In this document: in pieces, positions 15,216 to 24,121 of the stretch
How positions within the stretch are numbered: position 1 is the first letter of the stretch
Layout: every line of letters begins with the position of its first letter
DNA from: JANXXV01 sp038230275
GTDB taxonomy: Bacteria > Acidobacteriota > Terriglobia > Bryobacterales > Bryobacteraceae
Reading direction: 5' to 3'
Assembly (NCBI GenBank): GCA_038230275.1
Contig: JBBRNO010000067.1
Span: 1 to 32,264, forward strand
Length of the DNA stretch: 32,264 nt
The notes under the pieces: model-generated
Told to the model about the DNA's origin: nothing
The model's input: the letters and a program-made list of their open reading frames with translations, nothing else
The model's database searches: none
Made by a program: the position numbers and the translations under genes

Positions 15216-15629
15216 TCAGTATGACGCGAGCGGCATCAGTCCAAGCCGCCGCAGGTCTGGAAAGATGACGTGGCGCAGGCTTGGGGCAAGCAGAGCCTCA
15301 TCGTCTTGCGGCCCGAACCACACCAGGCTTTGAATTTCGGCGTGCGCGGCGGGGGTACCCACTATGTCGCCGGAGTAGAGTTCAATGCGAACGGTCTTGT
15401 GTTCTTGTCCGGCGGCCGGGGACTGGTAGCTGCCAAGGCGGCGAAGGTTTGCTAACGCAACCGGGCCGAGCTCTTCACCGCACTCGCGCCGCAGGCATTC
15501 TTCTTCAGTTTCCCCTGCCTCCAGAGTGCCGCCGGGCAGTATGAGCAGCGACGTGGTGTGCTTCTTCCGGCAAAGCAGAACGCGCCCGTCTTTGATATGG
15601 AACAACCCGGCCTTTAGATAATCCGCCAT
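15216..15629 (-). CDS. Nudix hydrolase
   Basis: 137 residues. The Nudix box is complete, GGTLEAGETEEECLRRECGEELG (about 33-55), fitting G-x5-E-x7-REUxEExGU, so Mg-dependent hydrolysis of a nucleoside diphosphate linked to another group is expected. The substrate cannot be inferred. The start ATG immediately follows the U32 stop codon and the stop is 4 nt before the next gene, so it is the middle gene of a three-gene unit. Housecleaning of damaged nucleotides is one common role of such small members. Confidence 0.9.
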   Translation of the reverse strand: MADYLKAGLFHIKDGRVLLCRKKHTTSLLILPGGTLEAGETEEECLRRECGEELGPVALANLRRLGSYQSPAAGQEHKTVRIELYSGDIVGTPAAHAEIQSLVWFGPQDDEALLAPSLRHVIFPDLRRLGLMPLASY

Positions 15630-18122
15630 TTACTGCAGGATGGGGAAAAGCTGATAGTCCGCGGGGACGAACAAACTTCCTTCGGTCACGCCGGCGGGCG
15701 CGATACGCTTCAGTTCCTTGCTCAATCGGGCGGCGTCCATCGTCCCAGCTAGCGTCAACTGGAATGCAGTGATGACGCGGAGAACCTCGTCCGCCGATTC
15801 GTGCACAAACTCCAGACGGAAGTGGACAATGCCTGCTTTGCGCCACGAATCCAGATGCATGCTTGCTTCCTGCGCCTCCGCGCCAAAGACCGTATTCCGG
15901 CATCCGACGTCGGCGACAACGGGATGCGCGCGGCCCTGCTGATCCTGCAACGCGATGCGGTGATGCTCGCACGGACGGCCACAATCGAGATGACTGGTGC
16001 CGGTGGAAAGGAATCGGCAGAAAACGCAATGCTCCGTGTGAAAGACCGGCAGATGATGATACGCGACGGCTTCAATACGCTGTGGACCGATGGTTTGCGC
16101 CAGCGCGGTGATCTGCGCGGCGTTGAGATCGTGGGTGGGAGTCAAGCGGGCTAAACCGAATTCCAGATACGCTTCCGCGGTAAGGGTGTTTGCCGTGTTG
16201 AGGCTGAAATCGCCAATCAGTTGTCGGTTGGGATCGCTACTTAGGGCCTGCAGGATTCCGGTGGCGCGAACCAGAATCGGACAATCCAGGCTCAGCAGGA
16301 AGGAAACGATGCGGCTTTCGGCGGGCTTCAGCAAGCGCGGGCTGGCGACTCGCACTTTTACGCCCGCCGCTTTGACTCTTTGCACCGAGGGGCGAAGTCC
16401 GTAGAGGTCCAGATAATCGAGCGTGATGCTGTGGGGTTTCGCTTGGAGGGCGGCGTCTAACTGTTCGGCATTGCGAACCAGAACGTGCAGTTCGGCGGAC
16501 GCCGCAGTAGCCGGTTGCAAGGGACGGCGCAGTTCCGGCGTGTGGCCGATGACGCGCGTTGGCGGCTGCGCCTGCAGGTCTTGTAACTTCTGGACTGCCT
16601 GGCGCCGCAACTGGTTCAGCAACGACGCGGGTGCGAACACAGAACCGCTGATTTTCGACGTAAGCCCAGCCAGTTCGTAAGGCGTGTTTCCCAGTCTGCC
16701 CAGTTGGTCCTTGAGGGTTTCCTCGGTGAGCCCGCGATTCTGCGCGCGAACCAGCACCTCTGGCGATTCGACGGTGACGGAAATCTGATGCTGCAAGGTC
16801 CAGCAAATACGGAGAGTTTCGTTCTCGCTTGCGTTCACGTGGACAGTGAGAGGCTGTTTGGAAACAGGAGCGGCGGGTTCGATGAATGGACGCACCGCTC
16901 GCGCTATGTCCGGATCCTGCGTTCGCCACAACAGATCGCCTGCGCGGATGCGGCGGAAATTAACGGAGTTGTTGGCGAAGCTAAGATCGACCAGTCCGGT
17001 AAGCTGCGGCAGCGCATGGTACACACGGCCGCCTTCTTCGGCTTCCTGAGGACTGCGCCAGTTCGCTGCATCAAACACCACGCCGTCCCCAGCTTTGAGA
17101 GGCGCGATTTCGTGCGCGGGGGCAGGCTGCACAGACACGCCGGCATCATGAATCGCGATGACGGTGCCAATATGCACTCCGCGGTGCCGCGGGCTACGGC
17201 CTGTCACAACATTCTGATGATTTACTCCGGAAACAAAATACGGTCCGAGGCCGCGCGAGTAGACTTGTTCCAGTTCCAGTTCCTGCCGTGCGGTGATCGA
17301 TGTGGAACGGCCCGCCCAGGCGTCATCGACGGCTTGGCGATAGGCTCGGGTGGTGAGCGCGACGTAGTCAACATCTTTATAGCGCCCCTCGATTTTCAAA
17401 CAGCTCACGCCTGCCTCGATGATCCGCGGGACATGCCGCAAGGCCGACAGATCTCCGGGCGACAACAGGTAACGCGCATCGCCTAAAGGTTTGGCTTTCC
17501 CATCCACCAGTAGTTCGTATGGCAAGCGGCAGGCCTGCGCACATTGGCCGCGGTTGGCGCTTCGGCCTCCCCACGCCTCGGATGAAAAACACTGTCCCGA
17601 ATAGGCCACGCACAGTGCGCCGTGGACGAAGATTTCGAGATCGGCTTTGGTCCTGGCGTAGATGGCAGCCACTTCTTCCAGTGACAATTCGCGAGCCAGA
17701 GTGACGCGGTGCGCCCCTTGCGCCAGGGCGAACTCCACACCTTCGGCGCTGGTGATGCTGGTCTGCGTGGAGGCGTGAATTTCGAGATCCGGTGCAATCT
17801 GACGCGCCAGTTTGAGCACGCCGATATCCTGGACGATGATGGCATCCACTCCGGCTTCCGCAATGGCGGCGATGGCGCGCGCCGCTTCGATGAGTTCATG
17901 TTCGAAGACGAGCGTGTTGAATGTAAGATAGCCGCGAACGCCCCGCTGGTGCAGTGTGCGCACGACGCCCGGGAGTTCCGCGAGTTCAAAACCGACCTTC
18001 GCCCGCGCGCTGAAGTGTTTGAGACCGAAATAACAGGCATCCGCGCCGGCTTCGATGGCGGCGTTCAATTGCGGCCAGTATCCGGCGGGACTCATCACTT
18101 CCGGTTTCTTCGGGGAGGACAT
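15630..18122 (-). CDS. U32 family protein with tandem halves and two Cys4 clusters (RlhA/TrhP-like)
   Basis: 830 residues. The N-terminal half is a classical U32 domain (PEVMSPAGYWPQLNAAIEAGADACYFGL) with four cysteines 171, 178, 194 and 198 (HGALCVAYSGQCFS...RGQCAQAC), the known [4Fe-4S] ligands of this family. A DUF3656-like middle follows. The last third has a second set, Cys699, 702, 714 and 718 (HCVFCRF..., CGRPCEHH), in a degenerate U32-like barrel. E. coli members RlhA (23S rRNA C2501 hydroxylation, ~650 residues) and TrhP (tRNA hydroxylation) are RNA modification factors, so an RNA hydroxylation role is likelier than proteolysis. GGAGG (complement of 18129-18133) lies 6 nt before the ATG. 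First gene of the U32-Nudix-hypothetical unit. Confidence 0.93.
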   Translation of the reverse strand: MSSPKKPEVMSPAGYWPQLNAAIEAGADACYFGLKHFSARAKVGFELAELPGVVRTLHQRGVRGYLTFNTLVFEHELIEAARAIAAIAEAGVDAIIVQDIGVLKLARQIAPDLEIHASTQTSITSAEGVEFALAQGAHRVTLARELSLEEVAAIYARTKADLEIFVHGALCVAYSGQCFSSEAWGGRSANRGQCAQACRLPYELLVDGKAKPLGDARYLLSPGDLSALRHVPRIIEAGVSCLKIEGRYKDVDYVALTTRAYRQAVDDAWAGRSTSITARQELELEQVYSRGLGPYFVSGVNHQNVVTGRSPRHRGVHIGTVIAIHDAGVSVQPAPAHEIAPLKAGDGVVFDAANWRSPQEAEEGGRVYHALPQLTGLVDLSFANNSVNFRRIRAGDLLWRTQDPDIARAVRPFIEPAAPVSKQPLTVHVNASENETLRICWTLQHQISVTVESPEVLVRAQNRGLTEETLKDQLGRLGNTPYELAGLTSKISGSVFAPASLLNQLRRQAVQKLQDLQAQPPTRVIGHTPELRRPLQPATAASAELHVLVRNAEQLDAALQAKPHSITLDYLDLYGLRPSVQRVKAAGVKVRVASPRLLKPAESRIVSFLLSLDCPILVRATGILQALSSDPNRQLIGDFSLNTANTLTAEAYLEFGLARLTPTHDLNAAQITALAQTIGPQRIEAVAYHHLPVFHTEHCVFCRFLSTGTSHLDCGRPCEHHRIALQDQQGRAHPVVADVGCRNTVFGAEAQEASMHLDSWRKAGIVHFRLEFVHESADEVLRVITAFQLTLAGTMDAARLSKELKRIAPAGVTEGSLFVPADYQLFPILQ

Positions 18123-18156
18123 GTGCTGCCTCCAGGGTAGCGCGGCGCAAGAGTCC

Positions 18157-18162
18157 TATAAT
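18157..18162 (+). promoter_or_regulatory. consensus -10 TATAAT 10 nt before the M20 start
   Basis: A perfect TATAAT ends 10 nt before the ATG at 18173 and overlaps a further in-frame ATG at 18161. If used, transcription would begin about 4 nt before 18173, giving a nearly leaderless mRNA and excluding the 18161 start. No -35 box is seen at 17 bp. Confidence 0.5.
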
Positions 18163-18172
18163 GAAGATTCCC

Positions 18173-19549
18173 ATGTCCAAAGCGATTGACGCGTTCGTCC
18201 ACGATAACGAAGACAGATTGCTGGAAGAGCTGAAAACCTTCTTGCGCATCCCCAGCATCAGCACGCTTCCGGAGCATAAACCGGACGTGGACCGCGCGGC
18301 GCAGTTTGTGGCCGACGGCCTGAAGGCAGCAGGGATGGAGAATGTGGAGATCATCCAGACGGCGCTGCATCCGCTGGTGTACGCGGACTGGATGCATGCA
18401 CCCGGGAAGCCCACTGTGCTGATGTACGGGCACTACGATGTGCAACCGCCCGACCCACTGGAGCTTTGGGATACGCCGCCCTTTGAGCCAACCATTCGCA
18501 ACGGCAATTTGTATGCCCGCGGCTCAGCCGACGATAAGGGGCAGATGTACATGCACGTGAAGGCGATTGAGGCCTTGCGCGCAGTGAATGGCACGCTGCC
18601 GGTGAATGTCAAATTCCTGGTGGAGGGGGAGGAAGAGATCGGCGGGGTTTCCATTGCGAAGTACGTAGCCGAAAATCCGGTGAAGTTGAAAGCAGATGTA
18701 GCGCTGGTATCCGATACTGCGTTATACGCGGACGGAATTCCGACGCTCTGCATTGGGTTGCGCGGATTGATTTACACCGAGGTGGAAGCGACGGGTCCGA
18801 TGCGTGACTTGCACTCGGGGCTTTATGGCGGCTCAGCGCCGAACGCGGTGTTCGGTTTGATTGAGCTGCTGGCAAAAGTGAAGAATGCGGAAGGAGTGAT
18901 TCAGATTCCCGGCATTTACGATGATGTGGAGGCGCCGGCCGCGGCTGAGCTGGAGAGTTGGAAGAGCCTGCCATTTAGCGAGAAGGAGTTTCTGCAGAAG
19001 GAAGTTGGATCTTCCGCGTTGACTGGCGAGAAAGAATTCAGCGTGCTGGAACGGGTTTGGGCGCGGCCCACGATGGAGGTCCACGGCATTGCGGGTGGAT
19101 TTACCGGGGCCGGCGCGAAGACGGTGATTCCGGCGAAGGCCACGGCGAAGGTGAGCTTCCGCATGGTTCCGAATCAGGATCCGGATAAAGTGATTGCCGC
19201 GTTTCGCGAATTTGTGACGAAGAACGCACCGGCCGGAATACAGATCGAAGTTCGTGTCTTAAGCGGTGGTCCCGCGGTGATGGTGGATCCGTCGTTCCCG
19301 GCCATTCAAGTGGCGGCGAAGGCGTTCAGTGAAATGCTGCACCGTCCCACGGTATTTACGCGCTCAGGCGGCTCCATTCCGATTGTGGGAGACTTCGCGC
19401 GTCACCTTGGTATTCCGACAATCCTGATGGGGTTCGGTCTTCCCGACGATGGCTTGCATTCGCCGAACGAGAAGTACCGCGTGTCGAATTACTACACGGG
19501 GATCATGACGATTGCGCACTTTATGGAGCTCTACGGCGCCTCCTCGTAA
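18173..19549 (+). CDS. M20 family dipeptidase / metallopeptidase
   Basis: 458 residues from the ATG at 18173; an in-frame ATG at 18161 lies within a consensus -10 box and is less likely. The protein is a di-zinc M20 peptidase, CNDP/dipeptidase group. Metal and catalytic motifs: VLMYGHYDVQPPDP (zinc His and catalytic Asp), GSADDKGQMYMH (bridging Asp), LVEGEEEIGG (catalytic base Glu and zinc Glu), SDTALYADG, and the C-terminal MGFGLPDDGLHSPNEK carrying the last zinc His. The dimerisation insert includes DLHSGLYGGSAPN. No signal peptide, so cytoplasmic; likely role is hydrolysis of dipeptides. It lies 11 bp upstream of murJ. Confidence 0.94.
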   Translation: MSKAIDAFVHDNEDRLLEELKTFLRIPSISTLPEHKPDVDRAAQFVADGLKAAGMENVEIIQTALHPLVYADWMHAPGKPTVLMYGHYDVQPPDPLELWDTPPFEPTIRNGNLYARGSADDKGQMYMHVKAIEALRAVNGTLPVNVKFLVEGEEEIGGVSIAKYVAENPVKLKADVALVSDTALYADGIPTLCIGLRGLIYTEVEATGPMRDLHSGLYGGSAPNAVFGLIELLAKVKNAEGVIQIPGIYDDVEAPAAAELESWKSLPFSEKEFLQKEVGSSALTGEKEFSVLERVWARPTMEVHGIAGGFTGAGAKTVIPAKATAKVSFRMVPNQDPDKVIAAFREFVTKNAPAGIQIEVRVLSGGPAVMVDPSFPAIQVAAKAFSEMLHRPTVFTRSGGSIPIVGDFARHLGIPTILMGFGLPDDGLHSPNEKYRVSNYYTGIMTIAHFMELYGASS

Positions 19550-19560
19550 CAACTACTATT

Positions 19561-21237
19561 GTGGTAACTCCAACGCAGCCGAAACTGGAATCGAACGCGC
19601 AGCCGAATTCGCGGCCGAACAATATCGCCCGATCCGCCGGCATCGTTTCGATCGCCGTTTTCATGAGCCGGATCACCGGACTGGTGCGGGAACGAGTGAT
19701 GCTGGGCATGTTCGGCGCGGGCATGGCGAACGATGCGTTCCAGATCGCCTTCCGCATCCCAAATCTGACACGCGACCTGTTCGCTGAAGGCGCCCTGTCT
19801 TCGGCGTTCGTGCCGGTGTTCACCGAATACCTGACCACGAAGAGCCGCAAGGATGCGGCTGTGCTGGCGAATCTGGTGGCCACGGCGCTGATCTTGGTGG
19901 TGGGAACGCTATGCGTTCTGGGCGCACTTTTCAGTCCACAACTGGTGAACATCTTTGCGTCCGGGTATCAGCAAATGCCGGAGAAGTTCGCGCTCACCAT
20001 TCAAATGACGCGGATCACTTTCCCCTTCCTGCTGCTGGTAGCGCTGGCGGCACAAGCGATGGGCGTGTTAAATGCGTGCGGACTGTTCGGCATTCCTGCC
20101 ATGGCGTCCACGTTTTTCAACATCGGTTCGCTGGTATTCGGTCTGGCGATCGGACGGTGGGCGGGACCGTATTTCGGAATGCCGCCGATTGTCGGGATGG
20201 CTTATGGCGTGGTGCTGGGGGGCGCTTTACAACTTTTCTGGCAGGTACCTTCTTTGTACCGCGCGGGCTTTGCATTCCGGCCGCGATTCGACTGGTCGCA
20301 TCCCGGCTTGCAAAGGATTTTCCGCATGATGGGCCCGGCCATTCTGGGCAGTGCGGCGGTGCAGATTAATGTGGCGGTAAATTCGAATTTCGCAACCACC
20401 ATTGTTGATCCGCACACCGGACTGAACGGTCCGGTCAGCTGGCTGCTATGCGCTTTCCGATTCATGCAGCTTCCGTTGGGCTTGTTCGGCGTGGCGATTG
20501 CATCGGCGACACTGCCGTCCATTTCGCGCAGCGCCGCATCGAACGACATAGACGAATTCCGAAAGACGATGGCGCGATCGCTGGGGATGGTGTTCCTGTT
20601 GACGGTGCCGTCGTCGGTGGGGCTTGCGGTGCTGGGCCAATCGATTGTCGGGGCAATTTACCAGACGGGAAGATTCCAGTTGTACGACACGCAGCAGACG
20701 GCATTGGCGCTTTCCTGTTACGCCATCGGACTGGCGGGCTATTCGGCGGTGAAGGTTTTAGCGCCGGCGTTTTATGCGCTGAAGGATTCCAGAACACCCA
20801 TGATGGTGAGTATCATTTCCATCGCCATCAACTATTTTGCAGTGATTGGGCTGCTGCAATTCACTCGTCTTGGCCACGCGGGGCTGGCGCTTTCCACATC
20901 CGTGGTAGCGATCATCAACGCCCTGGTCTTGTTTTGGATGCTGCGCAACCGCATCGGTGGCATTCATGGGCGGATTTTGTTTGAAAGCTTGGCGAAAGTT
21001 TCCATGGCGTCGGTGTTGATGGGTGCGGCAGTCTGGGTATCCAGCACGGCGATGAAGAACTGGCTGGGGATTTCGGCTAAGGCGCGCTTAGCGGATCTGG
21101 CGATCTCCATTCCGATTGGGCTTGTGGTGCTTTATGCGGCGTGCCGGGTGTTGCGGGTTTCGGAACTGGAAGTTGCCATGAAGTCTCTGGCCGGTCCATT
21201 GCAGCGCCGTCTTCCATTCCTGCGTGATAAACTTTAG
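19561..21237 (+). CDS. murJ: lipid II flippase MurJ
   Basis: 558 residues with about 14 membrane segments, matching MurJ/MviN of the MOP superfamily, which moves lipid II across the inner membrane for peptidoglycan synthesis. Signatures: SRITGLVRERVMLGMFGAG near the N-terminus with the conserved arginines, FRIPNLTRDLFAEGALSSAFVPVFTEY, QLPLGLFGVAIASATLPSISR and ALSCYAIGLAGYSAVKVLAPAFYALKDSRTPM. It begins at a GTG 11 bp after the dipeptidase stop, with no clear ribosome binding site, preceded by a polar, probably disordered ~20-residue extension. It is followed 4 bp later by the zinc-ribbon gene. Confidence 0.95.
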   Translation: MVTPTQPKLESNAQPNSRPNNIARSAGIVSIAVFMSRITGLVRERVMLGMFGAGMANDAFQIAFRIPNLTRDLFAEGALSSAFVPVFTEYLTTKSRKDAAVLANLVATALILVVGTLCVLGALFSPQLVNIFASGYQQMPEKFALTIQMTRITFPFLLLVALAAQAMGVLNACGLFGIPAMASTFFNIGSLVFGLAIGRWAGPYFGMPPIVGMAYGVVLGGALQLFWQVPSLYRAGFAFRPRFDWSHPGLQRIFRMMGPAILGSAAVQINVAVNSNFATTIVDPHTGLNGPVSWLLCAFRFMQLPLGLFGVAIASATLPSISRSAASNDIDEFRKTMARSLGMVFLLTVPSSVGLAVLGQSIVGAIYQTGRFQLYDTQQTALALSCYAIGLAGYSAVKVLAPAFYALKDSRTPMMVSIISIAINYFAVIGLLQFTRLGHAGLALSTSVVAIINALVLFWMLRNRIGGIHGRILFESLAKVSMASVLMGAAVWVSSTAMKNWLGISAKARLADLAISIPIGLVVLYAACRVLRVSELEVAMKSLAGPLQRRLPFLRDKL

Positions 21238-21241
21238 CTAC

Positions 21242-21991
21242 ATGAGTCCAGACATTAAAGCCATCCTCCGCATTCAGAGTCTGGATCAGCGCGGGGCTGA
21301 GCTTGAGAAAGAGATCGCCGCGCTGCCGAAGCACATCGCGTTGATCGAGAAAGCGCTGGATGCGCACAATCGAAAACTGGAAGTGGACCGGGCTGCTCTG
21401 GCCGCCAACCAGCGCGACCGCAAGAAGTATGACGACGATATCAAGGTGCAGGGCCTGAAGATCTCAAAACTTCGCGATCAAATGCTTTTAGCGAAGACGA
21501 ACGAGCAATATCGGGCGTTCCAAAACGAGATTGAATTCTGCGAGAAGGAAATCGGAAAGTGCGAAGACCGAATCCTGGAATTGATGGGCACGTCAGAGAC
21601 GCTGGATAAGAACGTGAAGGCAGCGGAAGCGGCGTTGAAAGAAGAGAAGCAACAAGTGGAGGCGGAAAAGGATCGGGCACGCAGCCGCACGGCGGCCGAT
21701 CAACAGTTTCTGCTCCAGGTGAGGGAAGAGCGCGCTGGACTGGTGGGCACGTTGGATCCAAAGTTGCTGCAACAGTACGAGCGCATCCGGAAGAAGTGGA
21801 ATGGCCGGGCCGTGGCGGACGCTACGGACGGGCGTTGCGCCTCCTGCCAGATATCCATGCGGCCGCAGTATTTTCAGGATTTGAAGAAAGCGGAAAGGTT
21901 GCTGACGTGCGAAAGTTGCGGGCGAATTCTTTACTACAATCCGCCGGTGAATCTGGAGCACGAAATGCACACTGTGCCTGCGCCGCGGTAA
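21242..21991 (+). CDS. coiled-coil C4 zinc-ribbon protein (CdsZ/DUF164-like)
   Basis: 249 residues starting at the ATG 4 bp after murJ (an earlier in-frame codon at 21224 lies inside murJ). Residues ~15-170 are a long, charged coiled-coil hairpin (LEKEIAALPKHIALIEKALDAHNRKLE..., AKTNEQYRAFQNEIEFCEKEI). The C-terminus has a zinc ribbon: GRCASCQISMRP and LTCESCGRILYY. This is the zf-RING_7/DUF164 family, present across bacteria; members are described as RNA or DNA binding, and the exact role is unsettled. Cytoplasmic. A TAAACT box 8 nt before the ATG may give it its own promoter inside murJ. Confidence 0.92.
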   Translation: MSPDIKAILRIQSLDQRGAELEKEIAALPKHIALIEKALDAHNRKLEVDRAALAANQRDRKKYDDDIKVQGLKISKLRDQMLLAKTNEQYRAFQNEIEFCEKEIGKCEDRILELMGTSETLDKNVKAAEAALKEEKQQVEAEKDRARSRTAADQQFLLQVREERAGLVGTLDPKLLQQYERIRKKWNGRAVADATDGRCASCQISMRPQYFQDLKKAERLLTCESCGRILYYNPPVNLEHEMHTVPAPR

Positions 21992-22010
21992 CACTGAGGG
22001 CCGCGGAGTA

Positions 22011-22035
22011 CCGCTCCCTCACGGTCACGGCTCAG
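22011..22035 (+). repeat. short dispersed repeat, copy B
   Basis: Matches copy A at 9911-9935 at 21 of 25 bases. Here the repeat is set within a perfect ACCGCT...AGCGGT inverted pair (about 22010-22042), so it could fold as a hairpin between two convergent genes. Confidence 0.6.
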
Positions 22036-22046
22036 TAGCGGTGCGG

Positions 22047-23048
22047 TTAGAAGTCTTCGATACTGGCTACTAGTTCCGCTTCACTTGCCGTGGCTGTGCC
22101 TACCTTCGCCACGACAATGCCGCTGGCGTGATTTGCGATTTCAGCGGCCAGCACGGGATCGGCGCCGGCACTCAGCGCGAGTGTTAGAAACGCCATGGCC
22201 GTGTCGCCCGCGCCGGACACATCGAAGATCTCGCGGGCTCTGGTTGGAATGTGATAGTGCGGCTGACCGCGGCGCAGCAACAACATTCCTTGCTCCCCCA
22301 GCGTGATCACGACGAGTTGCGTGTTCCATTTTTCAAGCAGGATCTGGCCCGCTTCCAGTAGGGCCGCGTCGTTCTCAACCGGGTCCACCGGCGGGCTCAG
22401 GGGACGCCCGGCGACGCGGAAGGCTTCGTCCCGGTTCGGCTTTACGGCCGCCGCCCCTTTCCAGTCCAGAGGGTTCGCGGGATGGGGATCCACCGTAACG
22501 GTTACTCCAGCGCCGCGAGCCAACAGCATGGTGCGGTCTACAATCTGCTGATTCAGAAATCCCTTGGCGTAGTCGGAGAGAATCACCGCGTCCATTTCCG
22601 GCACCAACCGGTCGACGATTTCAATAGCCGCTGCGGTGTGCACCGGAGCGCTTGGAAGAAGGCGTTCGCGATCCACGCGAACCACTTGCTGGTTTCTGGC
22701 GATGATGCGGGTCTTGACGATGGTCTGCCAACCGGCGGATTGCTGCACGCCATCCACGCGAATTCCGCCAGCCTTCAGCAGGTCCAGCAGGCGGCTGCCA
22801 TAGCCATCCTGTCCCACCAACCCCATGATGCTGACTTCCCCGGCAACTTCTTTCAGATTGCGTGCAACGTTGGCCGCGCCGCCTGGAAAGCAGGATTCTG
22901 AAGTCACGTGAACGATGGGCACCGGCGCTTCGGGGGAGATGCGGTTTACCCTGCCCCAGATAAACTCGTCAAACATCAGGTCGCCAATAACGAGTACTTT
23001 CTGATTTTGGAAGCGGCGAACAATGCCGATCATGTTTTGCCGGTTCAT
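22047..23048 (-). CDS. rfaE1: D-glycero-beta-D-manno-heptose-7-phosphate kinase (RfaE1/HldE N-domain type)
   Basis: 333 residues from the ATG at 23048 (a TTG one codon upstream is also in frame). A PfkB/ribokinase-fold sugar kinase: VLVIGDLMFDEFIWGRVNRISPEAPVPIV at the N-terminus is the RfaE/HldE signature, GGAANVARNL binds sugar, and FDVSGAGDTAMAFLTLAL holds the catalytic Asp and anion hole. It should phosphorylate heptose 7-phosphate to the 1,7-bisphosphate for lipopolysaccharide core heptose. The nucleotidyltransferase domain of bifunctional HldE is absent, so a separate RfaE2 would be needed. A TAAACT box lies 9 nt upstream of the ATG. Confidence 0.92.
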   Translation of the reverse strand: MNRQNMIGIVRRFQNQKVLVIGDLMFDEFIWGRVNRISPEAPVPIVHVTSESCFPGGAANVARNLKEVAGEVSIMGLVGQDGYGSRLLDLLKAGGIRVDGVQQSAGWQTIVKTRIIARNQQVVRVDRERLLPSAPVHTAAAIEIVDRLVPEMDAVILSDYAKGFLNQQIVDRTMLLARGAGVTVTVDPHPANPLDWKGAAAVKPNRDEAFRVAGRPLSPPVDPVENDAALLEAGQILLEKWNTQLVVITLGEQGMLLLRRGQPHYHIPTRAREIFDVSGAGDTAMAFLTLALSAGADPVLAAEIANHASGIVVAKVGTATASEAELVASIEDF

Positions 23049-23057
23049 CAAGCGTTC

Positions 23058-23063
23058 AGTTTA
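23058..23063 (-). promoter_or_regulatory. -10-like TAAACT box 9 nt before rfaE1
   Basis: The complement reads TAAACT and ends 9 nt before the ATG at 23048, with no ribosome binding site between them. It fits a leaderless start. Confidence 0.4.
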
Positions 23064-23115
23064 CTATGCGCTGTGTCTGCTAAACTGTCTGGCAAATGTG
23101 CATCGGAGGTACGGA

Positions 23116-24111
23116 ATGAAAAAGCTGATCGCGGTCGCGTTGGCGTTCGCCTCGCTTGGAGTGGCGCAGAACAAGAAGATTGTTGCGGCTGGAATGCCGG
23201 CCAAGCTGGCGCAGGAGATAATGGCCAGCGTTCCCAATGTCACCATCGTGACGGCGCGCGGTCCGGAAATGGCGAAGGAAATTGTGGATGCCGATGCGGT
23301 GATCGGCGGCATTCGCCCAGAGTTATTTCGCACCGCGAAAAACTTGAAGTGGGTGCATGTGTCCAGCGCAGGTGTGGAGAAAGATCTTTTCCCGGAGTTG
23401 ATAGACAGCGATGTGGTGGTGACCAACGCGAAGAATATTTATGGACCGCAGATTGCGGATCATGCCTTCGCCTTTCTGCTGGCGCTAACCCGGAAGCTGA
23501 ATCAGACCATCCCGATGCAGGGGCAGGAAGAATGGCGCGGCGGGCGGGAAGGAATGTTTGAACTGAACGGGAAAACGGCGGTGATCATTGGCATTGGCGG
23601 CATCGGCAGTCAGATCGCGCAGCGGGCACACGGCTTTGGCATGAAGGTGATCGGCGTGGATATCCGTGACATGCCGCCCAGCGTGGAAATCAGCCGGGTG
23701 GTTCCACCCGATCAACTGGATTCCGTGATTCCACTGGCGGACGTGGTTTTCATCTCCGCCCCGCATACGGCGAAAAGTGAAGGGATGATGGGCGCGAAAG
23801 AATTCGAACTGATGAAGAAGGGATCCTATTTCATCGCGGTTTCGCGCGGCAAGGTCTACAACACCGGCGGCCTGGTTAAGGCGCTGGATGAAGGCCGGCT
23901 GGCGGGAGCGGGAGTGGACGTGGTGGATCCGGAACCGTTGCCCAAGGGGCATCCGCTCTGGAAGTTCAAGAACGTGATCATCACCCCACACACGGCCGGC
24001 GGGTCTGACAATTTGGGCAGCCGCAACGACGCATTGATCACCGAAAACATCCGCCGGTTTGCCGCCGGACGAGCGCTGATGAATGTGGTGAACAAGAAAG
24101 AAGGGTTTTAA
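23116..24111 (+). CDS. D-isomer-specific 2-hydroxyacid dehydrogenase with signal peptide
   Basis: 331 residues. The start is set by a strong GGAGG (23105-23109) 6 nt before the ATG. Residues 1-18 (MKKLIAVALAFASLGVAQ) form a textbook signal peptide with a GVA/Q cleavage site, and the first Rossmann strand (KKIVAAGM) begins right after it. The enzyme is otherwise complete: GIGGIG dinucleotide motif (159-164), Asp182 favouring NAD, and the catalytic set Arg244 (SRG), Glu273 (DPEP) and His292 (PHTAG). Such enzymes oxidise D-2-hydroxyacids or reduce 2-ketoacids with NAD(H) in the cytoplasm, so export is odd. It is divergent from rfaE1, and the folate-domain gene follows directly. Substrate unknown. 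Confidence 0.92.
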   Translation: MKKLIAVALAFASLGVAQNKKIVAAGMPAKLAQEIMASVPNVTIVTARGPEMAKEIVDADAVIGGIRPELFRTAKNLKWVHVSSAGVEKDLFPELIDSDVVVTNAKNIYGPQIADHAFAFLLALTRKLNQTIPMQGQEEWRGGREGMFELNGKTAVIIGIGGIGSQIAQRAHGFGMKVIGVDIRDMPPSVEISRVVPPDQLDSVIPLADVVFISAPHTAKSEGMMGAKEFELMKKGSYFIAVSRGKVYNTGGLVKALDEGRLAGAGVDVVDPEPLPKGHPLWKFKNVIITPHTAGGSDNLGSRNDALITENIRRFAAGRALMNVVNKKEGF

Positions 24112-24121
24112 AGTAACCCCT

